A stretch of DNA of 64,000 nucleotides. It comes from Psychrobacter sp. UBA3962. GTDB taxonomy: Bacteria > Pseudomonadota > Gammaproteobacteria > Pseudomonadales > Moraxellaceae. The notes under the pieces are model-generated. The model saw nothing but the letters and a program-made list of their open reading frames with translations. It had not been told where the DNA came from and did not search any database. Numbering within the stretch: position 1 is the first letter of the stretch; every line of letters begins with the position of its first letter. The position numbers and the translations under genes were made by a program. Below, one piece after another: positions 34,276-43,275 of this stretch. Location of the stretch: the NCBI RefSeq assembly GCF_002385225.1, contig NZ_DGDC01000052.1, positions 13,691 to 77,690 on the forward strand, in the 5' to 3' direction.

Positions 34276-35520
34276 TTACTTTGTTCCAGTAGACAGCTTC
34301 ATCAATAGCGGCGCGGTGACTCCATGGATGAAGATTGAGCCAATCACTACAATGGAACAAATAATCCATAAGTCGCTGGCCTCAGAGGGGTCAAAAACGC
34401 CCTTATTTAGCGCGTAAGCCAAATAGTAAAAAGTACCAATACCTCGTATGCCTAAGCTTGCAATGGCAAAGCGTTCTTTATGAGGTAAATTCAATCCTGC
34501 TAATCCAATCCAGCCTGCGAGGGGACGTACCAATAGCAGGATAAGCAGACTCACAGCATAAACCTGCCAAGTCAGCTCTACGCCAGAGCTGAGTCCTTGA
34601 CCCAGTGCCATCCCAAAGATAACCAACACCAATGACATCAATAAACCTTCAGATTGCTCGGCAAAGTCATGTAACTCTTCATGATAGTCGTGCCCATGTT
34701 GGGTGCGTCTAAAAGTAAATGCCGCCACAAAGACTGCAATGAAGCCATAGCCATGGATAAATTCAGCCAGCCCATAAGCCAAAAGGGTAATGGCAATGAT
34801 CACATAGCCTTGTGACAGGGCTGTCTCTTTGGTTCTGTTAGAAAAGACAATACGTCCAATTGTTTTTCCAACAGCTACGCCAATAACTAAACCTGCTGCA
34901 ATCCGCCAAATCACATCCATGGTAAACCAATCAAGTAGTAAGCTTGAGGTTATCTTATCGGTGCTAGTAAATTGTTCTGCAATCTTGATAGCAAGGTAAA
35001 CAAAAGGGAAGGCAAGACCGTCATTAAGCCCCGCCTCTGAGGTCAATGCAAATCGAGGTAAGTCTTCTCCATCACCATTAGGCGGTCCCACTTGAACGCT
35101 TGAAGCCAGTACAGGGTCGGTCGGTGCCAGTACTGCGCCAAGTAGTAGGGCTGCGCCTAGGCTCAAACTAAATATATAATGACCCAATGCGGCCATAGCC
35201 ACGATACATAACGGCATGGTTATCAGCAACAAACGTATGGTGGGTCGCCATCTTTGATATTTTAAAGGGGTATCAAGCTTAATACCTGCGCCAACCAATG
35301 ATACTAAGACAACCAATTCACAAAGTTTTTCAACAAACGTGCCATTATCAATAGGACTTAAAAAAGGAAAGCTGGTCCATAAGTAGCCTATAGTCAGGCC
35401 TAATATAACCTGCAACATAGGTAAGGAGAGTGGCAGTCGCTTTAAAAAATAAGGGGCGAATCCTCCTAATAAAAAGGCAAAGCCGCAAACTAATAAGAAA
35501 TGGTTATAGTTTTCTATCAT
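34276..35520 (-). CDS. CPA1-family Na+(K+)/H+ antiporter (NhaP-like)
   Basis: 414 residues, mostly membrane, with about twelve spans. APTDPVLASSVQVG (about 129-142) carries the conserved Asp of the ion site, and SEAGLNDGLAFP has the second acidic pair. GLRGIGTFYYL-like sequence (here LGIRGIGTFYYLAYAL) near the C-terminus is the NhaP/CPA1 signature. It lacks the large cytoplasmic C-terminal domain of many relatives. It should exchange Na+ or K+ for H+ at the inner membrane. A 280-base leader with three 21-bp repeats separates it from the structured RNA. Confidence 0.9.
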   Translation of the reverse strand: MIENYNHFLLVCGFAFLLGGFAPYFLKRLPLSLPMLQVILGLTIGYLWTSFPFLSPIDNGTFVEKLCELVVLVSLVGAGIKLDTPLKYQRWRPTIRLLLITMPLCIVAMAALGHYIFSLSLGAALLLGAVLAPTDPVLASSVQVGPPNGDGEDLPRFALTSEAGLNDGLAFPFVYLAIKIAEQFTSTDKITSSLLLDWFTMDVIWRIAAGLVIGVAVGKTIGRIVFSNRTKETALSQGYVIIAITLLAYGLAEFIHGYGFIAVFVAAFTFRRTQHGHDYHEELHDFAEQSEGLLMSLVLVIFGMALGQGLSSGVELTWQVYAVSLLILLLVRPLAGWIGLAGLNLPHKERFAIASLGIRGIGTFYYLAYALNKGVFDPSEASDLWIICSIVVIGSIFIHGVTAPLLMKLSTGTK

Positions 35521-35622
35521 ATTGATCCGATTGCTTTAGGAGGAGGGTTAATAATTTTTTATCTTCCTAAAAAGGCAAGTTGCACCCTATATCTACAGGT
35601 AGGTTGGGCTAGAGTAGAACAG

Positions 35623-35685
35623 CTATTTTAGGGGGAGATACGATTATTTTAAGGGAAGACACAGTTATTTTAAGGGCGGATACAA
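35623..35685. repeat. Three 21-bp tandem repeats upstream of the antiporter gene
   Basis: Units begin at 35623, 35644 and 35665, each built as (C/T)TATTTTA followed by a GGG-containing half and ending ATACGA, ACACAG or ATACAA. The exact 21-base spacing keeps them on one face of the helix. They sit 100-165 bases before the antiporter start and could be regulator sites. Confidence 0.6.
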
Positions 35686-35802
35686 TAAATTATAAAGTAT
35701 CAAGGAAAGCTATGATGAAGGAATAACCAATAAAAACCGTTATTTTTTAGTTAATGAAAAACAAATAAGTTTTGTGATTTGGTAAATTCACAATCTTGAA
35801 AG

Positions 35803-35982
35803 GGAGAAACTGACTGTCAGTGTCTGGTAGTAAGCTATAACAGGTAACGTATGAAAAGTGAGGGGTACTGGGCATGAGTAGTAAAAAAAGCACGCCTGCC
35901 CACAACGCTTAGCAACCACTACAGAATGTTTTCAACCCCCTGTTGTGGCGGTAAGGGGTCTGACACTCGCCCAGTCAGTTCC
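35803..35982 (-). ncRNA. Structured RNA, candidate 6S-like RNA
   Basis: An approximately 180-base element in a gene-free gap. Its two ends pair over 10 bp: the minus-strand GGAACTGACT with AGTCAGTTTC, including one G-U pair that exists only on this strand. After an asymmetric internal loop, AGTGTC pairs with GACACT. Inner inverted repeats (CCACAAC/GTTGTGG, GGGCA/TGCCC) allow alternative folds. An extended -10 box (TGCTACAAT) places the start at the first paired bases. Size, closed ends and internal loops suit 6S RNA, but I could not confirm the conserved central bubble, and the opposite strand is not excluded. Confidence 0.4.
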
Positions 35983-35989
35983 AATTGTT

Positions 35990-35998
35990 ATTGTAGCA
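35990..35998 (-). promoter_or_regulatory. Extended -10 promoter box of the structured RNA
   Basis: Minus-strand TGCTACAAT ends seven to eight bases before the GGAACTGACT end of the RNA stem. No strong -35 is visible; the region upstream is the end of the DIP1984-like gene. Confidence 0.45.
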
Positions 35999-36030
35999 AA
36001 TAAGGGAAGGTTAGAGGCGTGTAATAGGGC

Positions 36031-36489
36031 CTATTGCACCAAATCTATTTGCCAATTATTGGCTTGAATAACAAGATTTAATTTGCGTAACTTCATGGAC
36101 AAATCATCGGCTTGCTTCTGTAGGGCTGACACAGAGACCATTACCTTCCATTTTATTTCGCGGGGGCTATAACGGGCAGCTTCGTTACTGGCCATATCAA
36201 TGGCGTCGATTAAAAGTTTATGACGCATCTCTAATTCATCTCTTTTATTTAATAGGCTCAATAGCGATTCACCTTCGCTGGTTTGACTCAAAGCATTGGT
36301 GCGGTGAATTTTCTCTATTAGTAAGGCAAGCTCGGTGATGACTTGATTGGCTTCAATGATGAGCGCACTGGGATCTTCGTTTGGGGTATCACCGTCTTGC
36401 ACTTTTACATTATTGGCAATGCGTGCTTTTAATTGAAATAGCTTTTTTTGTAAATCACTTCGGATCAATAATGCTTCTGCGAGCTTCAT
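36031..36489 (-). CDS. DIP1984-family (septicolysin-like) protein
   Basis: 152 residues, predicted nearly all helical with long heptad-like stretches (LAEALLIRSDLQKKLFQLKARI and later LLNKRDELEMRHKLLIDAI). This pattern matches the small DIP1984/septicolysin-like family, for which a cytolytic name exists but no enzymatic activity is clear. There is no signal peptide. AGGAAA precedes the ATG. It lies upstream of the structured RNA on the same strand with only a short gap. Confidence 0.75.
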   Translation of the reverse strand: MKLAEALLIRSDLQKKLFQLKARIANNVKVQDGDTPNEDPSALIIEANQVITELALLIEKIHRTNALSQTSEGESLLSLLNKRDELEMRHKLLIDAIDMASNEAARYSPREIKWKVMVSVSALQKQADDLSMKLRKLNLVIQANNWQIDLVQ

Positions 36490-36636
36490 GGCATTTCCTG
36501 TTTAATAGGTGATAGAGGTTCTATATTCTGTATAAAGAGCAAAATGCTCACTCTACAAGAGGATGACTTTACAGGACACTGACTCTATAAATTAAGCGTT
36601 TTTTATAGGTCATAAAAATAATATGTTTTAAGCATC

Positions 36637-36664
36637 AAAAAAGCCAGCCGAAGCTGACTTTTTT
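36637..36664. terminator. Rho-independent terminator after ilvD
   Basis: GCCAGCC and a GGCTGGC-like arm (with one mismatch) form a short stem with a GAA-type tetraloop, flanked by A6 and T6, so it can act in both directions. It lies just past the ilvD stop. Confidence 0.85.
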
Positions 36665-36685
36665 ATAATAACAATGATTTACAGT

Positions 36686-38590
36686 TTAACGCTCAACTTG
36701 ACTAACATCACGTACAGCACCGGTATCGGCACTGGTAGTCATAGCAGCATAAGCACGTAAAGCTTGGCTCACATGACGTTCGCGGCTAACCGGCTTCCAC
36801 GCTTGGCTACCACGGGCTTCCATTTCCTCTCTACGTTTTGCCAATTCATTTTCAGAGATTTCAAGATTGATACTACGGTTAGGGATATCAATATGGATAG
36901 TATCACCTTCTTCAACCAATCCAATAGCACCGCCTTCAGCGGCTTCTGGGCTGGCATGACCGATTGATAGACCCGAGGTACCCCCAGAGAAACGACCATC
37001 GGTTAATAAGGCACACTCTTTACCCAAACCTTTTGATTTTAGGTATGAAGTGGGGTAGAGCATCTCCTGCATGCCTGGACCCCCTTTAGGTCCTTCGTAG
37101 CGGATAATGACGATATCCCCAGCTACAACCTTATCGGCCAAAATCGCCTCGACGGCATCATCTTGTGATTCAAACACACGAGCACGACCGGTAAACGTTA
37201 AGATGCTGTCATCAACACCGGCAGTTTTTACCACACAGCCACGTTCAGCAATATTACCAAATAATACTGCTAGACCGCCGTCAGTAGAGTAAGCATTATC
37301 GACAGAGCGGATACAGCCAGACTCACGGTTTAGGTCAAGGTTAGACCATGCTTTGTTTTGAGAGAATGCTTGCGTGGTACGTACCCCACCTGGTGCTGCG
37401 ATGTATAAATCACGAGCAGTTTGATGGTTTGGATGGTCAGTATTCATCACATCCCACATCTCTAAAGCTTCTTGTAGCGAGCTACTATGAACAGTAGGAA
37501 TATCCGTAGTCAATAAACCTGCACGATTTAGCTCTGCTAAAATACCGAAAACACCCCCTGCACGGTGTACGTCTTCCATATGGTATTTCTGAGTCGCTGG
37601 CGCAACTTTAGATAAGCAAGGTACGCGGCGGCTTAATTGATCGATGTCTGCCATTTTGAAATCTACTTCAGCTTCATGAGCCGCAGCCAATAAATGCAGA
37701 ATGGTATTGGTCGAACCGCCCATGGCAATATCTAAGCTCATGGCGTTTTCAAAAGCGGCCTTAGTAGCGATAGAGCGTGGTAATACTGAGTCATCATCTT
37801 GCTCGTAGCGACGCTTGGCTAGATCTACAATGCGGCGTCCTGCTTCTAAGAATAGCGCTTCACGCTTGGCATGAGTGGCAAGCAATGAGCCATTACCAGG
37901 AAGCGATAAACCTAAAGCTTCAGTCAAGCAGTTCATCGAGTTGGCGGTAAACATACCGGAGCATGAGCCGCAAGTAGGACAGGCTGAGCGTTCAATTTCT
38001 AATACATCAGCATCGCTAACATTGTCATCAGCGGCATCAATCATCGCATCAACTAAGTCTAGTTTACGAATCGCTTTACCATCTTCATTAACAGGCGCAT
38101 CTAAATTGTGGCTAGGAGCAAGATCGGATGCCAATACCTTACCGGCTTCCATAGGGCCCCCTGAAACGAAAATCACAGGAATATTAAGGCGCATAGCGGC
38201 CATCAACATACCTGGGGTAATTTTGTCACAGTTTGAGATACAAACTAAGGCATCAGCACAATGCGCATTGACCATATATTCAACAGAGTCAGCAATTAAG
38301 TCACGACTTGGTAGCGAATAAAGCATACCACTGTGACCCATGGCAATACCGTCATCAACAGCAATGGTATTGAATTCTTTGGCAACACCGCCGACTCTTT
38401 CAATCTCTCTTGCTACCAATTGTCCCATGTCTTTTAGGTGGACATGACCTGGAACGAACTGAGTAAATGAGTTGGCAATGGCAATAATGGGTTTGTCAAA
38501 ATCACCATCTGTCATACCTGTGGCGCGCCATAAAGCACGAGCACCTGCCATATTACGGCCTGAAGTTGAGGTCTTAGAGCGGTATTGCAT
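36686..38590 (-). CDS. ilvD: Dihydroxy-acid dehydratase
   Basis: 634 residues. It dehydrates 2,3-dihydroxy-isovalerate and -methylvalerate in the valine/isoleucine pathway and uses a [4Fe-4S] cluster. Cysteines occur in CISNCDKITPGMLM and in PTCGSCSGMFTANSMNC, and the substrate region GLSIGHASPEAAEGG with the catalytic Ser near FSGGTSG is present. An AAGGAT sequence precedes the ATG. It is monocistronic as far as can be seen; the other ilv genes are not adjacent. Confidence 0.97.
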   Translation of the reverse strand: MQYRSKTSTSGRNMAGARALWRATGMTDGDFDKPIIAIANSFTQFVPGHVHLKDMGQLVAREIERVGGVAKEFNTIAVDDGIAMGHSGMLYSLPSRDLIADSVEYMVNAHCADALVCISNCDKITPGMLMAAMRLNIPVIFVSGGPMEAGKVLASDLAPSHNLDAPVNEDGKAIRKLDLVDAMIDAADDNVSDADVLEIERSACPTCGSCSGMFTANSMNCLTEALGLSLPGNGSLLATHAKREALFLEAGRRIVDLAKRRYEQDDDSVLPRSIATKAAFENAMSLDIAMGGSTNTILHLLAAAHEAEVDFKMADIDQLSRRVPCLSKVAPATQKYHMEDVHRAGGVFGILAELNRAGLLTTDIPTVHSSSLQEALEMWDVMNTDHPNHQTARDLYIAAPGGVRTTQAFSQNKAWSNLDLNRESGCIRSVDNAYSTDGGLAVLFGNIAERGCVVKTAGVDDSILTFTGRARVFESQDDAVEAILADKVVAGDIVIIRYEGPKGGPGMQEMLYPTSYLKSKGLGKECALLTDGRFSGGTSGLSIGHASPEAAEGGAIGLVEEGDTIHIDIPNRSINLEISENELAKRREEMEARGSQAWKPVSRERHVSQALRAYAAMTTSADTGAVRDVSQVER

Positions 38591-38717
38591 ACAACATCCT
38601 TTTTATCTTTAGAGGTTCATTTACTATCGGCTATTGTAACCTATTAATCCGATTTTGGTTAAAGCAAATAAGATTGTCTATCTATAACCTAATCTTATGA
38701 TTTATTGGGTTAAATTG

Positions 38718-39461
38718 CTATACCAATCTTTGGCTAATAGCCTCTTGCAAATTAGTAATATGGGACTTGTTATCTTCTAATAAGGCCAAAGCGGCCAAGC
38801 CGAATTCACCAGGTAATAGCTGATACTCTGGCAGCTGTGGAATTTCTATCCAATCAGGGTCAGCGGTCATGATAAGGGGTTTACTGCCTTTATTAAGCAC
38901 AAAGATATCACCATAAAAGTGCCAGTCTTGCATTGAGGCTTGTATGGCCTGATCAGCTGTCGTGGTATAAACAGGGTCATAATCTTTAGCAGTATTGGTA
39001 AACTTTAATCTTAGGGCAATTTGTAGCCGCTCGCAGAACATAACCAGAGTCCCAGTGATTTTTACCATCCAAGGAGTAGGAACTAGTGCAGCGTCTATAC
39101 CCAGTAGCTCAGCCGCTTGTTGTGCTGACATTGGGGTTTGAAACTGTTTTAACAGACTGCCGGTTAAAGGATGAAGCTGTTTTAGCTCCTCAGATAGGGC
39201 ATCATGGTGATAGATAAATGGCAGTAATTGATCTTGAGTCACTGACTTATCAACGATTTTGCAATTATGAACTTGCCAGGGCGTCTCTTTATCACTTAAT
39301 AACTCATTTAGTATTAAGGTATTAGGATCGGCAAGCAAGCTATTGGTCACAGAGTTCTGATTGGCTTCATCGGCAGGTACAGACTCTAAGGTTGCCGTAG
39401 CATTGGGATCAGTATATTCAGGGGAGGATATTGGTGTCCTAAAGCTTGTATCTGAAGTCAT
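38718..39461 (-). CDS. Conserved-looking protein of unknown function next to lipB
   Basis: 247 residues that I do not recognise. The first ~55 residues are Ser/Thr/Asn-rich and probably disordered. The rest looks folded: an alpha-helical part (EELKQLHPLTGSLLKQF), a SAQQAAELLGIDAALVPTPWMVKITG stretch and a Trp/Asp-containing C-terminal region ending with an Ile/Leu-rich helix. There is no signal peptide, transmembrane span or cysteine motif (one Cys in MFCERLQ, one near HNCK). It lies 28 bases after lipB on the same strand, so the two are probably cotranscribed; a lipoate link is only guilt by association. Confidence 0.7.
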   Translation of the reverse strand: MTSDTSFRTPISSPEYTDPNATATLESVPADEANQNSVTNSLLADPNTLILNELLSDKETPWQVHNCKIVDKSVTQDQLLPFIYHHDALSEELKQLHPLTGSLLKQFQTPMSAQQAAELLGIDAALVPTPWMVKITGTLVMFCERLQIALRLKFTNTAKDYDPVYTTTADQAIQASMQDWHFYGDIFVLNKGSKPLIMTADPDWIEIPQLPEYQLLPGEFGLAALALLEDNKSHITNLQEAISQRLV

Positions 39462-39489
39462 AGCTTAGTTCTCATGATGAGTAAATTTA

Positions 39490-40245
39490 TTATTTATTGA
39501 TAGGGTTTAGTTTAATATCGCCTGCAAGACGTTGCTGAATGTTCGACAGCAATTGCTTGGTTACTGCTAAGTCACTGATTGGCGTTTCTGATGTCGCAGC
39601 TAAGTCAACAAAGTCTTCAAGTTTTAACATCTGCATGCCGGCATAGCCACAAGGATTAATGGCGTTAAACACTGCTAAGTCACAGTTTAAATTTAGGGCA
39701 ATGCCATGATAACTAAAGCCATGTTTAATTTTAAAACCTAGGGAAGCTATTTTTCCTAGCATCAAGTCATCGTTATTGTATATATATACTCCAGGGGCAT
39801 CGCGCCGGGATTTGGCATAAAAGCTTTTCTCGTGTGAGTCCTGAGTTAAGGCGCTGTTCAAGACATCTTCAATACTTTGTTCAGCATGAGATACCATATC
39901 ACGGACTGACCAGTTGGCTGCATTTAAATCAATAAGCCAGTACAGCACCAGTTGCCCTTTACCATGCCAAGTCACTTGACCGCCGCGATCAGTATGAATG
40001 ATTGGCGTATCTACCTGTTGTAGAATATGTTCCTCTTTGCCTGCCTGACCTAAAGTATAAACATCGTTATGCTCAACTACCCATAGCTCATCTGGAGTAA
40101 TTATGCCTTGTTTCTTCTGCTCAATTCGGGACAGAGTAGTATTTAGCATGGCATCATGAGTGCTTTCATAGTCAGCGTTTAATAGGGTACGCAGAATTGG
40201 AATATTATCTGGGCTAGTATTGTTATTCATTTTTAAAACAGCCAT
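39490..40245 (-). CDS. lipB: Octanoyl-[acyl-carrier-protein]:protein N-octanoyltransferase
   Basis: About 251 residues from the ATG at 40245; another ATG at 40230 is equally possible, and no clear ribosome site marks either. It moves octanoyl from ACP to lipoyl domains, such as those of AceF in this window. The motif DRGGQVTWHGKGQ (usual form HGPGQ), the catalytic Lys in LGKIASLG and the catalytic Cys in INPCGYAG are all present. Lys in place of Pro in HGxGQ is unusual but likely tolerated. lipA is not adjacent. Confidence 0.93.
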   Translation of the reverse strand: MAVLKMNNNTSPDNIPILRTLLNADYESTHDAMLNTTLSRIEQKKQGIITPDELWVVEHNDVYTLGQAGKEEHILQQVDTPIIHTDRGGQVTWHGKGQLVLYWLIDLNAANWSVRDMVSHAEQSIEDVLNSALTQDSHEKSFYAKSRRDAPGVYIYNNDDLMLGKIASLGFKIKHGFSYHGIALNLNCDLAVFNAINPCGYAGMQMLKLEDFVDLAATSETPISDLAVTKQLLSNIQQRLAGDIKLNPINK

Positions 40246-40528
40246 AATCAACAAATGTTTTGTTTTAGGGGTTAATTACCATTAATGATGGTGATAATGT
40301 TAACTCACTATGATAACTAAAAAAGGCAGAGATTGGGGTAAGTTTCTTCCAATCAAACACAGCATGTATGTGTAAAATTTTCAATTTTTATTGTTTGATC
40401 TATTTCCTAACAGCGCACAATATAAATTAAAATCTTATAAAAAATACGCTGTAATATAGCTCTATTTTACTATTTGAACCATTATGCATTTAGGTATAAA
40501 TTTTATCTAACAAAAAGGAATTGCTGCT

Positions 40529-41410
40529 ATGAAAGCTTCTAGAAATTTACGGAAAGCTGTAAAAAATAAAAATATTGTTATCACGGGTGGGTCCAGTGGG
40601 ATAGGTGAGAGTACTGCCTATTTATTAGCAGAAGCTGGAGCCCATGTGATCCTAATTGCTCGCTCTTTAGATAAGTTGGAAGCCGTCCAAGCCAAAATTA
40701 CAGCTTTTGCGGGTAAAGCCAGTGTGTATAGCTGCGATTTGACCGATATGGAAGCTATCGTTAGTACTGCAAATCAGATTTTAAAAGATCACAAACATGT
40801 TGATATCTTAGTCAATAACGCTGGCCGCTCAATTCGTCGTTCAGTGGATGAGTCACTTGATCGTTTCCATGATTTTGAGCGTACTATGAGTATCAACTAT
40901 TTTGGAGCGGTAAAGCTGGTGTTAGAGTTTATCCCAGGTATGCTAAAGCGTAAAAGAGGTCAGATCATTAACATCTCCTCTATTGGGGTGCTAGCCAATA
41001 CCCCGCGTTTCTCCGCTTATGTTGCCTCAAAAGCAGCCCTCGATGCGTTCAGCCGCTGTGTCGCTGCTGAAGTAAAAGGTAAGAAGGTTCATTTAACCTC
41101 TATTTATATGCCTTTGGTACGTACTCCCATGATTGCTCCAACTAAGATGTATAACTATATGCCTGCGCTAAGCCCACAAGAAGCTGCAAACTTAGTGGCT
41201 AAAGCTATTATCGAAAAGCCGGTGAGTATCTCAAGCAACATGGGCCGATTTGCTTCAGCTACTTATTCTCTAGTGCCAAAATTTAACCTTGGTATTCAGT
41301 CATTGGGTTATCGTATCTTTCCAGATTTTAAAACTGCTAAAAGTAAAAAGGCCAAACCTAATTTACTACAAAGAGGCTTTGCCCGAATTTTGCCTGGTGA
41401 ACCTCATTAA
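40529..41410 (+). CDS. Short-chain dehydrogenase/reductase
   Basis: 293 residues of the classical SDR type: cofactor motif TGGSSGIG at 19-26, NNAGRS, catalytic Ser in NISSIG and YVASKAAL with Tyr and Lys. A C-terminal extension of about 50 basic residues (ending ARILPGEPH) exceeds the core. Arg in IARS suggests NADP preference. The substrate cannot be told. The coniferyl-aldehyde-type dehydrogenase is next, but a terminator lies between them. AAAAGGA precedes the ATG. Confidence 0.85.
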   Translation: MKASRNLRKAVKNKNIVITGGSSGIGESTAYLLAEAGAHVILIARSLDKLEAVQAKITAFAGKASVYSCDLTDMEAIVSTANQILKDHKHVDILVNNAGRSIRRSVDESLDRFHDFERTMSINYFGAVKLVLEFIPGMLKRKRGQIINISSIGVLANTPRFSAYVASKAALDAFSRCVAAEVKGKKVHLTSIYMPLVRTPMIAPTKMYNYMPALSPQEAANLVAKAIIEKPVSISSNMGRFASATYSLVPKFNLGIQSLGYRIFPDFKTAKSKKAKPNLLQRGFARILPGEPH

Positions 41411-41457
41411 ATACTTATCTAGTAAAACCTACCTAGTAAAACCTGCTAAATAATTAA

Positions 41458-41490
41458 TAGCACAATTAAAGGATTAATTGTGCTATTTTT
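41458..41490 (+). terminator. Rho-independent terminator after the SDR gene
   Basis: ATAGCACAATTAA and TTAATTGTGCTAT form a perfect 13-bp stem with a short loop followed by a T-rich tail. Confidence 0.85.
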
Positions 41491-41655
41491 ATATTCGCTC
41501 ACAAGTTAGGTCATATTTTTAACAGATATATCGACGTAGGTTGTAATCCTGTGAGGTATAACTGCTATGTTTTAAATTGAATAGATAGTTAAAAATATGT
41601 CAGCCTTGGTGAGTTAAATAAAAATTAATAATGACGCAATCATAAGGATGTTTGA

Positions 41656-43068
41656 ATGAGTCAAAGTATCATTACCACAAAAGAGCAGTTAACCGCTCAG
41701 TTTGAACATATGCACAAACTGAGCCGTAAGCGTCCAATTAATTCATGGACGGATAGAGAGGCTTTACTTGAAAGTTTAGAAGCCATGTTATCTGAAAATA
41801 AGCAAATTTTTGCTGACTCAATTAGTCAGGATTTTGGTCATCGTAGTAAAGATGAGACCAATTTCGCGGAATTATTTCCAAGCTTCCATGGGATTTCTCA
41901 TGCCAAGAAAAATGGAAAGTCTTGGATGAAAACCCGCCGTGTGCCCATCTCTACTCTCTATAAACCTGCCCATAATGAGATCCAGCCTCAACCTTTAGGG
42001 CTGGTAGGAATTATGGTTCCTTGGAACTATCCTTTGTTCTTGGCTGTGGGTCCTATGATTGATGCGCTGACTGCTGGCAACCGTATTATGATTAAGATGA
42101 GTGAATCGGCGCCCCTATTTGCAGAAGCCTTTGCCGAAGCGGTTTCTCGTCATTTTTCATCTGATGTGGTGTCTGTGGTAGTCGGGGAAGTGGATTTGGC
42201 TGTGGCTTTTAGCGCCTTGCCTTTTGACCATCTACTTTATACTGGCTCAACCAACGTGGGCAAACAAGTTATGGCTGCTGCTGCTCCTAACTTGACGCCT
42301 GTGACTTTAGAGTTGGGCGGAAAATCTCCAGTTGTTATAACGGACGAAGTGAATTTAGAAAATGCAGTCAATCGAGTAATGATGGGTAAGACCTTAAATG
42401 CGGGTCAGACCTGTATCGCCCCTGATTATGTATTGATTAACTCTTCACTGCACAGTAGATTTGTTAAATTAGCAAAGGAGTGGGTAGAAAAACATTACCC
42501 AAATATAGCCAATAATGAAGACTACACCCACATTATTAATGACAGTCAATATAAGCGGGTTAAAGAGTATTTAGAACAGTTACCTAACGAGCAAGTGGTT
42601 CCATTGACCAACGTTGCAGCCAATGCAGAAACTCGTTTAATGCCGCCAGTGATTGTCCTAAATCCTGATCCAGAGAGTGAAGTAATGCAAAATGAGCTTT
42701 TTGCACCCATCTTACCTCTAGTACACATTAATGGGTTGCGTGATGCGGTTGAGTTTGTCAACAGTCGTCCACGCCCGTTAGCCTTATATGTCTTTGGTGA
42801 GAACAATGATGATATTGAGTACGTGCGCAATTACACTGTTTCAGGTGGGGTAGCCGTCAATGAGGTCATTATGCATGTGGCCCAGCATGAATTACCTTTT
42901 GGTGGTGTGGGTCATTCAGGAATAGGCGCTTATCACGGAAAAGCAGGTTTTGAGCGCTTAAGCCATATGAAACCGGTCTTTGTGCAGTCCAAATTTAATG
43001 CGATGAATATCATGTTACCTCCTTATAGTGATCTGTTTAGAAAAGGACTCAAGTTCTTAACCAAATAG
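41656..43068 (+). CDS. Coniferyl-aldehyde-type aldehyde dehydrogenase
   Basis: 470 residues, NAD(P)-dependent. The core motifs are PWNYPLFLAVGPMIDAL, the catalytic Glu in LELGGKSP and the catalytic Cys in NAGQTCIAPDY, followed by the PFGGVGHSGIGAYHG loop and a C-terminal tail with PPYS, all usual in the CalB group of short ALDHs. It lacks a signal and is cytoplasmic. Actual aldehyde substrate is unknown: CalB-like enzymes often act on medium and long aliphatic aldehydes. AAGGATG lies upstream of the ATG. A terminator follows. Confidence 0.87.
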   Translation: MSQSIITTKEQLTAQFEHMHKLSRKRPINSWTDREALLESLEAMLSENKQIFADSISQDFGHRSKDETNFAELFPSFHGISHAKKNGKSWMKTRRVPISTLYKPAHNEIQPQPLGLVGIMVPWNYPLFLAVGPMIDALTAGNRIMIKMSESAPLFAEAFAEAVSRHFSSDVVSVVVGEVDLAVAFSALPFDHLLYTGSTNVGKQVMAAAAPNLTPVTLELGGKSPVVITDEVNLENAVNRVMMGKTLNAGQTCIAPDYVLINSSLHSRFVKLAKEWVEKHYPNIANNEDYTHIINDSQYKRVKEYLEQLPNEQVVPLTNVAANAETRLMPPVIVLNPDPESEVMQNELFAPILPLVHINGLRDAVEFVNSRPRPLALYVFGENNDDIEYVRNYTVSGGVAVNEVIMHVAQHELPFGGVGHSGIGAYHGKAGFERLSHMKPVFVQSKFNAMNIMLPPYSDLFRKGLKFLTK

Positions 43069-43123
43069 TTCACTGCTAAACAACAGTTCGCTAATCTATT
43101 TGTAAACCAAAAATTTTATTAAT

Positions 43124-43160
43124 AAAGGCCCTTCTAAAATATTAGAGGGGCCTTTGCTTT
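43124..43160 (+). terminator. Rho-independent terminator after the aldehyde dehydrogenase gene
   Basis: AAAGGCCCTTCTAA and TTAGAGGGGCCTTT pair with a small offset and a T-rich tail. Confidence 0.8.
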
Positions 43161-43275
43161 ATTAAAACTACACTCTGTATTGGTAATTTTAAGTAAAGTA
43201 CGGTATAACCAATAAAGGTGATGCTTTTGATCATTTACCATAGTTTTTACCACAATAATAAAAATAGGTATTATT

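Noticed and set aside
35800..36000. The structured region as tmRNA, RNase P RNA or signal-recognition-particle RNA
   Set aside because: It lacks the mRNA-like tag frame and GGGGCTG start of tmRNA, the GAGGAAAGTCC core of RNase P RNA and the GGAAGCAG tetraloop region of 4.5S RNA.
37875..38321. 148-codon open frame opposite ilvD
   Set aside because: A shadow of a strongly conserved gene; composition and lack of ribosome site argue against translation.
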